64,000 bases of DNA from NCBI RefSeq assembly GCF_052857255.1, contig NC_135505.1, positions 134,893,144 to 134,957,143 on the forward strand, read 5' to 3'. Made by a program: the position numbers and the translations under genes. The stretch comes from Amblyomma americanum (Eukaryota > Arthropoda > Arachnida > Ixodida > Ixodidae). Below, piece by piece: positions 27,101 to 34,180 of the stretch (its first letter is position 1; each line of letters opens with the position of its first letter). Below the pieces are notes generated by a model, which saw only the letters and a program-made list of their open reading frames with translations, made no database searches and was not told where the DNA came from.

Positions 27101-29347
27101 AGTGGCTGCTATTTCTGTGACCGAGAGTGCGGCAAAAGCCTGCGCGCTTTTCTAACCTGCTTGTCTACACCTGCTCGGACTTGTAGTCCGACAGAAGCTA
27201 CAGCTACGCGTGGGTCTCCATCATGGCACTCGTGAGATCTCACCAAAACGGGACGCAACATCAATAAGAGGGCGTACAGTAGAAGCCACAACGAAGCTGG
27301 TCAACATGAACAAGGCATTTACAATGCCAGATTCCCATTACCATTTCACGTACCTGTCCCTCATAAATTTTCACAAGAACAGAACGCAGTGCACAGCGTA
27401 CCGGAACTCCCAAGAAAATATTCAGTAAAGAACAGTGCATTCAAGTATACCGCTACTTTCCTTTGCACTGCGACTTCAAATATATAGGAGACACTCTCAA
27501 CCTGCATTTCTGTATCAAACTCAATTGTTAACTTGCTGCATTTTTTCTTTCCACTTAGTCTGGTTCAATACACTGACCTTCATGCTAAGGTATTCAGCAG
27601 TGTTCTATGCATTCAAATAGACTGCACTGAACATGATAATGGCACTGTGCCCTATTTTTTTTTCCTCCAGCAAAAACGAACACTACCATGTTACTTTGCC
27701 CTAATGCTCTCATAACATCCTAACAATCTATTTCAACTACTTCACTATCCTCTGTTTACCTGTCTCCTAATATAATTTTCGAAGAGGTCGTGACTATTAC
27801 TCCCCTACATATGTTTTCACGTGTACCAGGTCAGCAAAGGTTAGTACTGTCAGTGCTGAGAAATGAGACTTTGCACACCACAGAAACACATGCAAATATG
27901 ACGTCAGCCACACCTCTCCAACACAAACTGCTCATCCGGAGTCAGCATAACACTGCCATCATAAAAAGGAAGTGCAGAGCAAACGCTGCTCCGTAACCAA
28001 ACATATTACAAACACTGCTCCACGCACATGCTAAGCGGGTCTGCATATCTCCAGCTACACATGGATATCTCCACATGGATAGCTACACATGCATATCTCC
28101 AACTACATGTGTAGCCATTAGCTACACATGGATTGCATTTGCTGATACTGGCAAAAACTTCCTTTTATCAGTTGTTAAACAGATAAGATGGGAAGTACCA
28201 AGCTGAAGATGCGAATCCAACTCAAAGTCAACAAAATGCAAGGTCTACAAGTTGAAAAAATGTTTTCTCACAGATCTTTCTCAGCACCAATCTTGCATGC
28301 AAACACCCTTCGCAAAAGCAGAACGAACGCACTGATGACCATTGTGTAACGCTTCAATGTTTTACTGTGGTTGCCTTGACAAAATCACTGACTGAAAATT
28401 GACATCTAATGGGACCTAATTGATTTAATAGTCATACAGCTCCAGTTTGGCATTCAACGCTTGTTCATGTAGGCCTTCTGATGGATACAATGTGCCTTTC
28501 AATGTCTCACCATATATACATGTACACCCTCACTCAATACATATCCCCAGTGGCACAACATAGCATGGTTACCTGTCATACCTCCAGGAAGCACAAAACT
28601 GCTTCTGGGATTGCACTTGAGAGATTGCATAGTATACTGTATACGCAGCACACACTGCACAATCTCCCTGTGCTATCACAACTCAGAAGGAAAGCACCCA
28701 AGTGAAGAACATTTAGAGAAAGCACTCGGCATAAACCGAAACTAAGAACTTGGAGAAGCATAGCAGTGTCCTGATTAACCATTCATCCATTCCACTTACT
28801 TTTTTTCATCATCATATGGGTACAGAATATGGATTCCTGGCAAAAAGTGTATCAACACCCTACCGTCAAGACGACAGTTGGCAGACTATTAGTATACATG
28901 AACCATGCAGCGAATGCTGGCCGCAGCAGATCAGATCTAGTGGAGTGAAACTCGGTCACATACTGAATCCACATAAGTACATTTCGAAAACGCAGAGAGG
29001 TTACGGACTCGAGATGTTCCTATACACAGCATGCATGCCGATGAATCTCATATCTTCGCGCTAACAACCGAACGAAAAGAATCAGGAACAGCTAACGGAA
29101 TAGTTAGCCTGTGCGTACGTTGGGCCGATCGCTGCAACTATCCGTACGTGTATCACGCCCCAATCGCCGAATATTACAGCAGTTACATCGACGAAGACAC
29201 GCGGTCGTGAAAAAAAAAAAGAGCATAAAAGGGGGAACTGACACGAAACGAAACTACGACGCGGATGAGCCTTCGGCGCGGCCGGGCCACAAATATCCGT
29301 CAAACGTGTCACTTACTTGACAACTTCTGCAGCAGTCGCGAGAACAT
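99..29347 (-). CDS. ACC: Acetyl-CoA carboxylase, multi-exon gene, 3' part missing at the window edge
   Basis: The enzyme carboxylates acetyl-CoA to malonyl-CoA with biotin, ATP and bicarbonate, the committed step of cytosolic fatty acid synthesis. Twenty-seven minus-strand exons (29317-29347 down to 99-188) join with GT-AG introns and consistent phase into about 1500 codons. Order along the protein: variable N-terminus (1-164), biotin carboxylase (about 165-670), biotin carrier (about 800-875, biotinyl-Lys at about 832), and ACC central region (875 onward). The order and spacing match animal ACC with no missing block. Animal ACCs are usually about 2300 residues, so roughly 800 residues, including the carboxyltransferase domain targeted by keto-enol acaricides, lie left of position 99. 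Family recognition is from remembered ACC sequence, not a database search. Confidence 0.97.
414..491 (-). CDS. ACC: ACC exon 26, central region
   Basis: Twenty-six codons (about 1445-1470): [20 protein letters not shown] and SDLVTK. The [13 protein letters not shown] motif is invariant in the family. Confidence 0.97.
492..1561 (-). other. ACC intron between exons 25 and 26
   Basis: Mostly plain sequence. It holds a short inverted repeat: about 829-866 reads GCGGCCAGAATAATACGGAG and its complement recurs at about 1274-1310, so the two could pair in the transcript. No coding content is convincing. Confidence 0.6.
1562..1699 (-). CDS. ACC: ACC exon 25, central region
   Basis: Forty-six codons (about 1399-1444): [35 protein letters not shown] and [10 protein letters not shown], near-identical to animal ACC. 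Confidence 0.97.
1858..2250 (+). mobile_element. SINE (tRNA-headed) with a 3' extension, in an ACC intron
   Basis: Diverged tRNA-like head from 1862 with A-box and B-box (GGTTCGAACCC), the SINE core (GTCAGTGCACATTAAAGAT) and a pyrimidine body to about 2106. The insertion is bracketed by a 12-bp direct repeat AAACCAAGCTAG at 1846-1857 and 2251-2262, so about 140 bases after the recognisable SINE belong to the same insertion. Antisense to ACC. Confidence 0.8.
3031..3129 (-). CDS. ACC: ACC exon 24, central region
   Basis: Thirty-three codons (about 1366-1398): [20 protein letters not shown] and then YRYRDD, matching the RRLTFL..(K)..FPKFFTFR pattern of the family but shorter between those motifs than the human protein. 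Confidence 0.92.
3355..3448 (+). mobile_element. Possible retroelement 3' end with AATA tail
   Basis: A short stretch with CCCCTTTAACGGGGCCTTTG (a small hairpin) followed by (AATA)n at 3430-3448. It resembles the 3' end of a retroelement, but no coding part is present. Confidence 0.35.
3933..4563. repeat. Large inverted repeat (foldback), arms about 300 bp, in an ACC intron
   Basis: Left arm 3933-4232 and right arm 4263-4563 are reverse complements with many mismatches, separated by about 30 bases. Matching landmarks include GGTCTTGAAAA, CAGGGAACATG, GTAAAACAATT, TTGCTGCGGGAAA and GGGTTCTCTTGATACCAAGG. It lies wholly between exons 23 and 24, so the pre-mRNA would fold into a long hairpin. 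Confidence 0.9.
4814..4915 (-). CDS. ACC: ACC exon 23, central region
   Basis: Thirty-four codons (about 1332-1365): [20 protein letters not shown] and then [10 protein letters not shown], equivalent to human EPIHILNVAIK. Confidence 0.94.
5067..5190 (-). CDS. ACC: ACC exon 22, variable linker in the central region
   Basis: Residues about 1290-1331: [13 protein letters not shown], then a divergent charged stretch ending NNESPV. The equivalent human segment is also Ser/Pro/Asp-rich. Donor GTGAGT, acceptor CTTTCAG. Confidence 0.88.
5853..6044 (-). pseudogene. Fragment of a non-LTR retrotransposon (RTE-like C-terminal region)
   Basis: A minus-strand open stretch reads [20 protein letters not shown], then [20 protein letters not shown] and [10 protein letters not shown]. 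The pattern MERK..G..LRD....WI...T.V.D......LKW.WAGHV.R is typical after the reverse transcriptase of RTE-type LINEs. There is no upstream reverse transcriptase, so this is a dead fragment inside the exon 21-22 intron. Confidence 0.7.
6132..6287 (-). CDS. ACC: ACC exon 21, variable linker in the central region
   Basis: Residues about 1238-1290. The first half, acidic and rich in Asn, Pro and Asp, is lineage-variable; the second half, [16 protein letters not shown], matches the conserved MxxFxTFExF segment. Frame is fixed by both neighbours. Confidence 0.88.
7051..7169 (-). CDS. ACC: ACC exon 20, central region
   Basis: Residues about 1199-1238: [20 protein letters not shown] and then [11 protein letters not shown]. 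It ends with AG, joined to the G of exon 21 as Arg, matching SHPNR in the family. Confidence 0.95.
7732..7935 (-). CDS. ACC: ACC exon 19, central region
   Basis: Sixty-eight codons (about 1131-1198): [40 protein letters not shown] and VVVQRAALE. One of the best conserved parts of the central region. Confidence 0.97.
8401..8514 (-). CDS. ACC: ACC exon 18, central region
   Basis: Thirty-eight codons (about 1093-1130): [20 protein letters not shown] and then [13 protein letters not shown], near-identical to the family pattern [21 protein letters not shown]. Confidence 0.96.
8922..9046 (-). CDS. ACC: ACC exon 17, central region
   Basis: Residues about 1051-1092: [19 protein letters not shown] and then [17 protein letters not shown]. 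Donor GTGAGT, acceptor CTGTGCAG. Confidence 0.95.
9981..10170 (-). CDS. ACC: ACC exon 16, central region
   Basis: Residues about 988-1050: [32 protein letters not shown] and [11 protein letters not shown]. The region is helical, with strong similarity to the human protein. It leaves one base to form Gly with exon 17. Confidence 0.96.
10593..10712 (-). CDS. ACC: ACC exon 15, central region
   Basis: Forty codons (about 948-987): [19 protein letters not shown] to [13 protein letters not shown], conserved through the family. The donor is the less usual GTGTGA. Confidence 0.95.
11493..11711 (-). CDS. ACC: ACC exon 14, central region start
   Basis: Residues about 875-947: [13 protein letters not shown] (divergent), then [13 protein letters not shown] and [15 protein letters not shown], which match the start of the ACC central region. 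The acceptor follows CCACTGTCCAG; open reading continues upstream but is intronic. Confidence 0.95.
12375..12465 (-). CDS. ACC: ACC exon 13, end of the biotin carrier domain
   Basis: Residues about 844-874, [20 protein letters not shown] and then LDDPTRVNK, the last strands of the carrier fold and its exit into the central region. Donor GTAAGT, acceptor GGGCCAG. Confidence 0.95.
13142..13270 (-). CDS. ACC: ACC exon 12, biotin carboxyl carrier with biotinylation motif
   Basis: Residues about 801-843: [18 protein letters not shown] and then [13 protein letters not shown]. The Lys of VMKM (about 832, codon 13177-13179) is the residue carrying biotin. It ends with TG, completed by the C of exon 13 to give Cys. 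Donor GTAAGT. Confidence 0.97.
13587..13614. repeat. Poly-C tract in an ACC intron
   Basis: About 25 consecutive C (poly-G in the transcript), just after a short inverted pair around GGTGATATCACACC. It lies about 60 bases from the donor of exon 11. Confidence 0.9.
13677..13888 (-). CDS. ACC: ACC exon 11, segment before the biotin carrier
   Basis: Residues about 731-801: [37 protein letters not shown] and [12 protein letters not shown]. The acceptor at 13889 gives the family length; a second AG nine bases downstream (start 13879) is also in frame and would drop Val-Ser-Gln. Confidence 0.94.
14515..15177 (-). CDS. ACC: ACC exon 10, biotin carboxylase C-subdomain and following linker
   Basis: The largest exon, residues about 510-730. 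Begins [14 protein letters not shown] and includes [19 protein letters not shown] (Arg about 555, equivalent to catalytic Arg338 of E. coli), [34 protein letters not shown] and [11 protein letters not shown]. The later part is the region between the biotin carboxylase and carrier domains. Confidence 0.97.
15641..15700 (-). CDS. ACC: ACC exon 9, 60-base biotin carboxylase microexon
   Basis: Twenty codons, [20 protein letters not shown], completing the active-site motif QVEHPxTE begun in exon 8 (Glu at about 491). The acceptor follows a strong pyrimidine run (TTTTTCTTCTCTCTAG). Confidence 0.95.
15793..15903 (-). CDS. ACC: ACC exon 8, biotin carboxylase active-site strand
   Basis: Residues about 453-489: [15 protein letters not shown] and then [11 protein letters not shown]. 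The Glu, Asn and Arg of ELNPR (about 483, 485, 487) correspond to the metal-binding and catalytic residues Glu288, Asn290 and Arg292 of E. coli biotin carboxylase. Confidence 0.96.
15904..16522 (-). other. ACC intron between exons 7 and 8
   Basis: Plain intronic sequence; nothing recognised. Confidence 0.6.
16523..17055 (-). CDS. ACC: ACC exon 7, ATP-grasp part of biotin carboxylase
   Basis: Residues about 275-452. Contains [17 protein letters not shown], the glycine-rich ATP loop [13 protein letters not shown] (about 357-369), [13 protein letters not shown] and [15 protein letters not shown]. These bind ATP and bicarbonate in the family. The donor is GTGCGT after HMER. A lineage-variable insert lies after PWSGSGL (about 310-330). 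Confidence 0.97.
17056..17760 (-). other. ACC intron between exons 6 and 7, with a short ATGCATTC repeat
   Basis: At 17409-17466 the motif TGCATTCAATGAATGCA recurs and is itself palindromic. The rest is plain. Confidence 0.6.
17761..17952 (-). CDS. ACC: ACC exon 6, biotin carboxylase
   Basis: Residues about 211-274, with [18 protein letters not shown] and [19 protein letters not shown], both near-invariant in animal ACC. The acceptor at 17953 (TACACAG) gives the Glu-Tyr-Ile-Lys junction expected for the family; a second AG two bases inside would break the frame. Confidence 0.97.
18074..18920. repeat. Giant inverted repeat (foldback), arms about 410 bp, in an ACC intron
   Basis: Left arm 18074-18483 and right arm 18505-18920 are reverse complements, roughly 93-95 percent alike by eye, with a 21-base spacer. 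Both arms carry the same short open frame in mirror image (starting MCHPFAVVF). There is no transposase and no recognisable terminal family. It lies between exons 5 and 6 of ACC. Confidence 0.95.
19180..19325 (-). mobile_element. Diverged SINE fragment in an ACC intron
   Basis: Contains GAGTGAAAGAAGGGAGAAAG, GTGCCGTAGTG and TTTCGACCACCTGGGGTTCT, the core of the window's SINEs in minus orientation. The head is decayed beyond recognition. Confidence 0.6.
19453..19591 (-). CDS. ACC: ACC exon 5, biotin carboxylase N-subdomain
   Basis: Residues about 165-210. Starts with [20 protein letters not shown], the hallmark opening of the eukaryotic biotin carboxylase fold, and continues to [12 protein letters not shown]. 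It ends with one base that completes Glu with exon 6. Confidence 0.97.
19805..19931 (-). CDS. ACC: ACC exon 4, AMPK site and entry to biotin carboxylase
   Basis: Residues about 122-164, reading RQSMSGAHL and then [16 protein letters not shown]. The SMSGxHL core equals the AMPK-regulated site of mammalian ACC1 (Ser79 in rat); here the serine is about residue 126, codon at 19919-19921. The EEFVxRFGG stretch is the conserved lead-in to the biotin carboxylase N-subdomain. The acceptor ending at 19932 was chosen over one four bases further in because only this one keeps frame with exon 3. Confidence 0.93.
19932..22144 (-). other. ACC intron between exons 3 and 4
   Basis: Mostly unassigned. It contains a small tandem duplication at 21171-21238 and 21245-21309 (both read AGATGCG..AGGACTTGCT and end TTCTCACTNGACT), a TGACGTCA palindrome near 21632, and no coding sequence. 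Confidence 0.6.
22145..22270 (-). CDS. ACC: ACC exon 3, N-terminal acidic linker before the AMPK site
   Basis: Residues about 80-122. One frame is open and reads [20 protein letters not shown] through RSRAKLF. It ends with AG, which joins the A of exon 4 as Arg. The other phases contain a stop or break the frame. Flanks are TTCACTGCAG acceptor and GTGAGT donor. The Arg formed across the junction lies at -4 to the conserved AMPK serine. Confidence 0.85.
22271..26776 (-). other. Long ACC intron between exons 2 and 3
   Basis: About 4.5 kb. It holds candidate exon 1b (24656-24687) and a GC-richer patch at 24.85-25.2 kb that could be its promoter, a poly-A at 22279-22292 and a poly-G run near 25362. 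No mobile element was recognised with confidence. Confidence 0.55.
24656..24687 (-). CDS. ACC: Candidate alternative ACC first coding exon 1b
   Basis: On the minus strand GCCATGG (a good Kozak context) opens [10 protein letters not shown] plus GG, followed by a GTAGGA donor. The GG joins the C of exon 3 into Gly, in frame, bypassing exons 1a and 2. The resulting isoform is 69 residues shorter with an acidic start instead of a basic one. The sequence just upstream in gene direction (24.85-25.2 kb) is more GC-rich than the surrounding intron, as a second promoter might be. This is inferred from frame, start context and splice site only. Confidence 0.45.
26777..26984 (-). CDS. ACC: ACC exon 2, variable N-terminal region
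   Basis: Residues about 11-79 of the longer isoform. It contains NGATEVKGR and then a low-complexity region ending in LNGFG. The acceptor follows GTCGAGCAG and the donor is GTGAGC. It ends with two bases (GG) that join the C of exon 3 to make Gly. This region is poorly conserved among animal ACCs, so the identity rests on in-frame splicing to the conserved exons. Confidence 0.75.
26985..29316 (-). other. ACC intron between exons 1a and 2
   Basis: AT-rich. A short imperfect repeat at 28047-28136 uses CTACACATGGATATCTCCA-like units. Nothing else was recognised. Confidence 0.55.
29317..29347 (-). CDS. ACC: ACC exon 1a, first coding exon of the longer isoform
   Basis: The exon encodes [10 protein letters not shown] plus one base and ends at a perfect GTAAGT donor. 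The leftover A joins the first GT of exon 2 to make a Ser codon, and the frame continues through [14 protein letters not shown]. The ATG has A at -3. The peptide is basic and amphipathic with no acidic residue. An internal ATG in exon 2 (position 26961) is an alternative start. The 5' UTR and transcription start cannot be placed. Confidence 0.6.
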
Positions 29348-31100
29348 CTTTTCGAGGTTCCTACACGGCGGGATCCGGCCCGCGCGCGTTCGCCAGTTGA
29401 GTTGTCACCGGCTCCTCGGCCGAACAGTGTCTGTCTACTACTCGACGTCAGTCAGGAAGAACGCATTTCTTTTTCGCAATTTTTTTCTCGTTTCGCCCGC
29501 CGCAGCCACCATAAGAGCACGCAACAAGTCGTCACCGGCCGACTGTTCAACAACAAAAAAGGAAAAATGAATCGACTTCCCCGTCCTGGGAACGCAAGAA
29601 TGCGTAAGCGCCGGCAAAAAGTGATCACAAGACGGAAATGACGGCTTTTTGAATCAAAATAAACCCGGAGAGAGTGGTTGCTACAGCCCGAGGGGCAAGA
29701 AATAATACGAATGCCCGGTTTGTGTGTGTCCCTCCGAAAAAAAAAAAAAGGAGGGGTAAATTCGGTCCTATGACGTGAAACGCAGGTCGGGGTGTGGGGA
29801 AAGAGGCACAATTCAAGGACATCACACGGAAAAACCGCGCACAAAATCTTTGGCCTCGGGCCGCGCCTGAGAAAAAAAAGATTCCACGAGCCTTTGCCTT
29901 TGTTTCTTTTATTCTCTCGCCAGGTTTTCTCGCGTACGTATATATTATACACCACTGCACTTTCCTCTGGCCGTGCCCCCCTACTTCAGCGTCTCTCTTT
30001 CGCGCTTTTGTCCTTTTTTGTTTCTATTCTCTGCTTGACTGCCCTCGCCACCCATCGCCGCACCTTCACCAGTGGCACGCCATGCAGCTAGCCGCACGAA
30101 AGCGCGTTCTCGGGTCAAGGAGTTGCGAAACGAAGCACACACAGCGCACTGTGCTCTTTTTTTTTTTTTCCCAGCACCGCCGAGATAATCAAGACAGACG
30201 AGACGCAGAGAGAGAGATTAGCGGGTATATAACAGAGCCGCGCTAATGAACCCTTAATCGCGTCGCTGCCACCAGCTGTAGCGCGGCAAAAAAAAAGGCG
30301 ACAGCGCTGAACACAGCCAGCATTAAAAAACGTGGGGCGAAAACACCAGCGGGCCGCCAGACCACATCGGCGGCGAAAAAACGAGGAAACGTTAGGCCTA
30401 GCGCGCCGCTCTCTCCCGCTGCACGCTAAGCAGCAGACGAGAAGCAGCGTAGCAGCAGACGAGCGCGCGGTTACGTACCCGAGACGAAGCCATGGCGAGC
30501 ATAGCGCGTCCTTTTCGGCTGATAAGACCGGCGACGATAGGAAGAGATGTGCACTGACAAGGCCCGCAACGACACCGGGGGTCACTGATCGCACACGCTT
30601 ATCCCGCGGTGGCGGTGTTCATTCATTCCGGCCCGCCGCGACCAATCCCCTGAGCACACACACGCAAGACCCTGCGAAGCGCGCGTCGTCTGCTACTGCC
30701 TGGCGCACACACACCGGGAAGCGCCGGCGGTACCGACGTGGTTTAACGCGGCTTCCGTCGCTGGCTGGCTCGCTCGCTGCGGGCATCGCGCGGAATATGT
30801 AAATGAGTCGCCAGACGGGGACCCCGCGAGTCGTCGAAGATGTATATTTACCTGAAGCGTTGTTCGCCGGGCGACGAGCATTCCGAAAAAGAGACGCGGC
30901 GGAGCGCTGCGAGCGCTTCCCCTCGTGGCGAACGCCGCAGGCCCGACGATATCGTCACGACGCATCGTACGATATATGGCGTGAGTGCGTCAGTAGGGAA
31001 CCTGTAGCCTTGCGCGGGTATGGATCGTACGAGGGTCGGCCGATGCGTGTACGTGCTACACGCGGAAAAACGCCAATGAAGAGCCGTGTAACAGCACGAT
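29348..31100 (-). promoter_or_regulatory. GC-rich upstream region of ACC, probable promoter area
   Basis: From the first ATG outward the composition changes to GC-rich, CpG-bearing sequence up to about 31.1 kb. A TATAATATATA string lies at about 29938-29953 on the minus strand, and a strong donor (CGG|GTACGT) ends a possible untranslated exon at about 30479. It contains GTCGTCTGC / GCAGACGAG motifs at 30.43-30.69 kb. The exact transcription start cannot be read from sequence. Confidence 0.4.
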
Positions 31101-32490
31101 GAGATATGGAGAACAAGCGCGGTCTTGTAATGACCGGCGCAAACGGCTCCTCAAAAAGAAAAAAAAAAGCACGAGGTGATTTACGAAGAAAGAAGGCGTA
31201 AAAATATTACGAGCCCGACAGCGCCCCTCAGCGTCGGGTGGCGATCAAGGCGAATGCTTCTTCTCGAGGCTTCTGGGCGTGCCTGCGAGCCTTCTGCCGG
31301 GTAACCCCCGGGAAACCGGCATTTCCAGAAATGGCGCACTTTTTGAAATGTCCTAAACGGTCGAACAAGTAAGCCTGCAAACCGCCGCTCAACAATCTTC
31401 TTTCATTTAACAGTACCGACACATTTTGATCCCTCTTCCCCCCTCCTAAATGGTAAATTGCAATCTATGCCTCCTGATTCTTGGCCGATACCCCAGTCTG
31501 GGCACGTGCCATCTATTTGAAGGCGAACAACAACAACTGCGTACCAATTGGTTACTTGAAATAGATACTTATACGAAAGCCTATACTGTGGCCAACTCCC
31601 GGCGGCAAGGATCATTTAGCAGTGCGGCCTTCACGGCAAGCCAGCTGTATCAAGGAAGGAAACATAATGGCTGACGGCATGCTCCATTGTCCTACCGCAA
31701 AGTGAAGTGTGTGTGCGTACGCCAGACCCGTGAAGTACTCGAACGGTCATTCCCTGTAGCTGTCGGTCCCTACCAGTGTGACCGCTATGAAAAAAAAAAA
31801 TCCGGAAATTGCGCGAATTATTGTTGTTTTTATATAGCGGCTTCGCAGCTTCAGTCAATGACTCCGGAGCTTGGCCTTTGATCCTCTTTGATTATAAATT
31901 ATTCGACTTATTATACAGACAGTTGGTCGTAGTGAGCAAGAACAAAATATAACTGCAGCCTTGCTGCAGCTCTTGAAGCTATACCATCTTATTTTCGCTG
32001 TTGTTACTCATAATTCACATTATCGTGGCATCTGCGATGTTTCCGAAGGGAGCGCCTGAAGGTTAGACATTATCTCCGGTTGTCGCTCCACGATATCTAG
32101 CGGAGCTATCAACGCGACGAAAAAAAAAATGTGTGGCCATAATAACAAACCGAGTTTGCTCTCTCTGACACACGTTTCGCTGCAGGAACAGGCGTGGAAT
32201 CGTCTGCTCTGACCTGAATTCACGGAACAGTGAATGGCTCACCGCCTGCCCGCGAAACTACAAAATTTTAAAGTGAAAAATGATCTGACAAGAAAACAAA
32301 CATCGCTTCAGCAACCTGCGCTCATGCGAATGTCACGCTGTGTCAACGTCGCATGCTTGTCACCTTTACCACCTGGACAGTCATTGTTCCTTTTCTAATC
32401 TCTTTATCAGCTAATATTTCTCAACATCAATCCCAAACTTCGTCTGCGCACTTAAACTTGGCAGATAACATAAGGGACAGTCCCTTAAAA
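31101..32490. other. Unassigned intergenic stretch
   Basis: Mixed composition with short poly-A runs. No gene, RNA or repeat family recognised. Confidence 0.5.
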
Positions 32491-32492
32491 TT

Positions 32493-32627
32493 GGCGGCCT
32501 GCCGAGCTGGCCGAAGCAGGCCGCCGTGACGTCATACGCTGCCGGCGCTTACGTCACGGCCTCCCGTGCTCTGGAAAAAATAAAAAAAGCGAGCGTTGAC
32601 GTCACGGCGATCACCGCGGTGACGTAA
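32493..32627. promoter_or_regulatory. Cluster of CRE-like octamers next to a GC palindrome
   Basis: TGACGTCA occurs at 32527-32534 and 32597-32604, with one-mismatch versions TTACGTCA at 32549-32556 and TGACGTAA at 32620-32627. A perfect 10-bp inverted repeat GGCGGCCTGC / GCAGGCCGCC flanks the left side (32493-32525). CREB/ATF-family factors bind such sites in animals. It sits about 3.2 kb upstream of the ACC exon 1a start. Confidence 0.4.
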
Positions 32628-33055
32628 ACTCGCGCCACCACTACCCTGCCAAACCAGGCCAAACGCGCCAGCTGGGAAGTTGGCCTTGCTTCACTGGCGG
32701 CTTTCCCGCAAGAAAGAAGCCTTAACTGGGACAAGGCAGCAAGTCCAGACGCCTGTAGGTCCCGGCCTATCGGAACATGGCCTTATGCTGCACCAGATAA
32801 TCCGCTCATTTGCGCGGTCAACGCGTGGGTCACCCCAGGACGCAAATTTGCGGGAAAGTCCCAAGGCGAACAAGAGTCGTCCTTTTTCGGGATTATTTTT
32901 TGCGCGTGTGTGTCTGACTTGTTGAACGAATAAACTGAAGCGGTTTAAGCTGGCGCGGTGAAGATGTATGCTTCGTTGAAACGAACCGGCGAAACTACAT
33001 CTTCGAGCTTCTTTGTGAAAAACACAAAAGCCAGATTTACTGTACATCCTGTCTT

Positions 33056-33250
33056 TGTGCATAGTGTATATTACCCCCTACCCCTATCTTTTCTTACTAT
33101 CGCTGCCCCCTTTATTTCTCTCTTCCTGTCCTTTTGTTACCGCTAGCCACAGCTATAGGCTGCTTCAGGTTTCGATGGCAGATGCCGCGGCTAGCAACAT
33201 CTTTTCCTTCCACTGCTATTTTATTAATTAATATCCACTAACAACAACAT
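33056..33250 (+). mobile_element. Old LINE 3' end
   Basis: Shares TTTCGATGGCAGATGCCG, CGGCTAGCAA and ATCTTTTCCTTCC with the 3' ends of the three better LINE copies at 41.5, 43.0 and 50.1 kb, but is clearly diverged. Confidence 0.65.
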
Positions 33251-33944
33251 TCACTACGAATGTATATAGTTAGGATACATTTGGCATGCAAATTGCCCGC
33301 ATATGCATGATCGGCGAGCAAGTCGTCCCGTAATTAAGCCTCGATATTCCCATCATTCTTTAAGTTTTGCATTCTCAGTTTCTTTTGTATTTTATTTTGC
33401 TGTTTTATTCGTTCTTTATGTCACCAAAAAAGCGCGCGAAATACGAACTCGATCTTCCACGCATTTGTGCGCAGCGTATACGGGGGAAATATTTACGTCA
33501 CGCGGTCCACTTTTGTCAATGAAAAATGGCGAAAAATAAACACGCAGGGAAAATCCCTACGAATATAAAGTGCCTTGCATAAAGTCAAATGGTTTCTTCG
33601 TGGACTTTTTTCCCCCTCTCTTTCTCTGCATCCCTTCCTCTTATTTAGGAAAGCAGAACTCGTTTCGAAGATCGCTATCTCCAAAGACGTATAAGGAAAT
33701 GCTTACGCACACGGGATGATTAGAGCGGGGACGCCCGGATATTTTGTATGCGCCAGCGAGGCCTCCATAATAATGCTGCCCCTGGCGAGAGGCGTGCATA
33801 TTAAAGAGAAAGCCGTAGTATAGGTCCAAGAACAGGCGAAATGCAGTTTAGGTAATTGGCTAGTCTATAGTTAGGGCGGTCCATCGTATAGTTTAACTAT
33901 AACTCTATTGGCATTGTGTGTGTATGTGTTTGTATGTATACATA

Positions 33945-34180
33945 CGTGTTTGGTTTATGGGGGTTTAACGTCACAAAGCGACTCAGGCTACGAGAGATGC
34001 CGCAGTGAAGGGCTCCGGAAATTTCGACCACCTGGGGTTCTTTAACGTGCACTGACATCGCACAGTACGCGGGCCTCTAGAATTTCGCCTTCATCGAAAT
34101 TCCACCGCCGCGGCCGGGATCGAACCCGCGTCTTTCGGGCCAGCAGCCGAGCGCCATAGCCACTCGGCCACCGCGGCACA
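33945..34180 (-). mobile_element. Full-length SINE of a second family (tail ending CGTTAAACCCCCATAAACC)
   Basis: Reading the minus strand from 34178: tRNA-like head with TGGCCGAGTGGC A-box and GGTTCGATCCC B-box, then the shared core GTCAGTGCACGTTAAAGAAC, then TGTGACGTTAAACCCCCATA and a CATA-rich tail. Its head edge touches the TATG array that follows. Confidence 0.85.

Noticed and set aside
30332..30802. 156-codon frame, and others at 29452-30594
   Set aside because: GC-rich, Arg/Ser-biased composition and overlapping frames on both strands point to open reading by composition.
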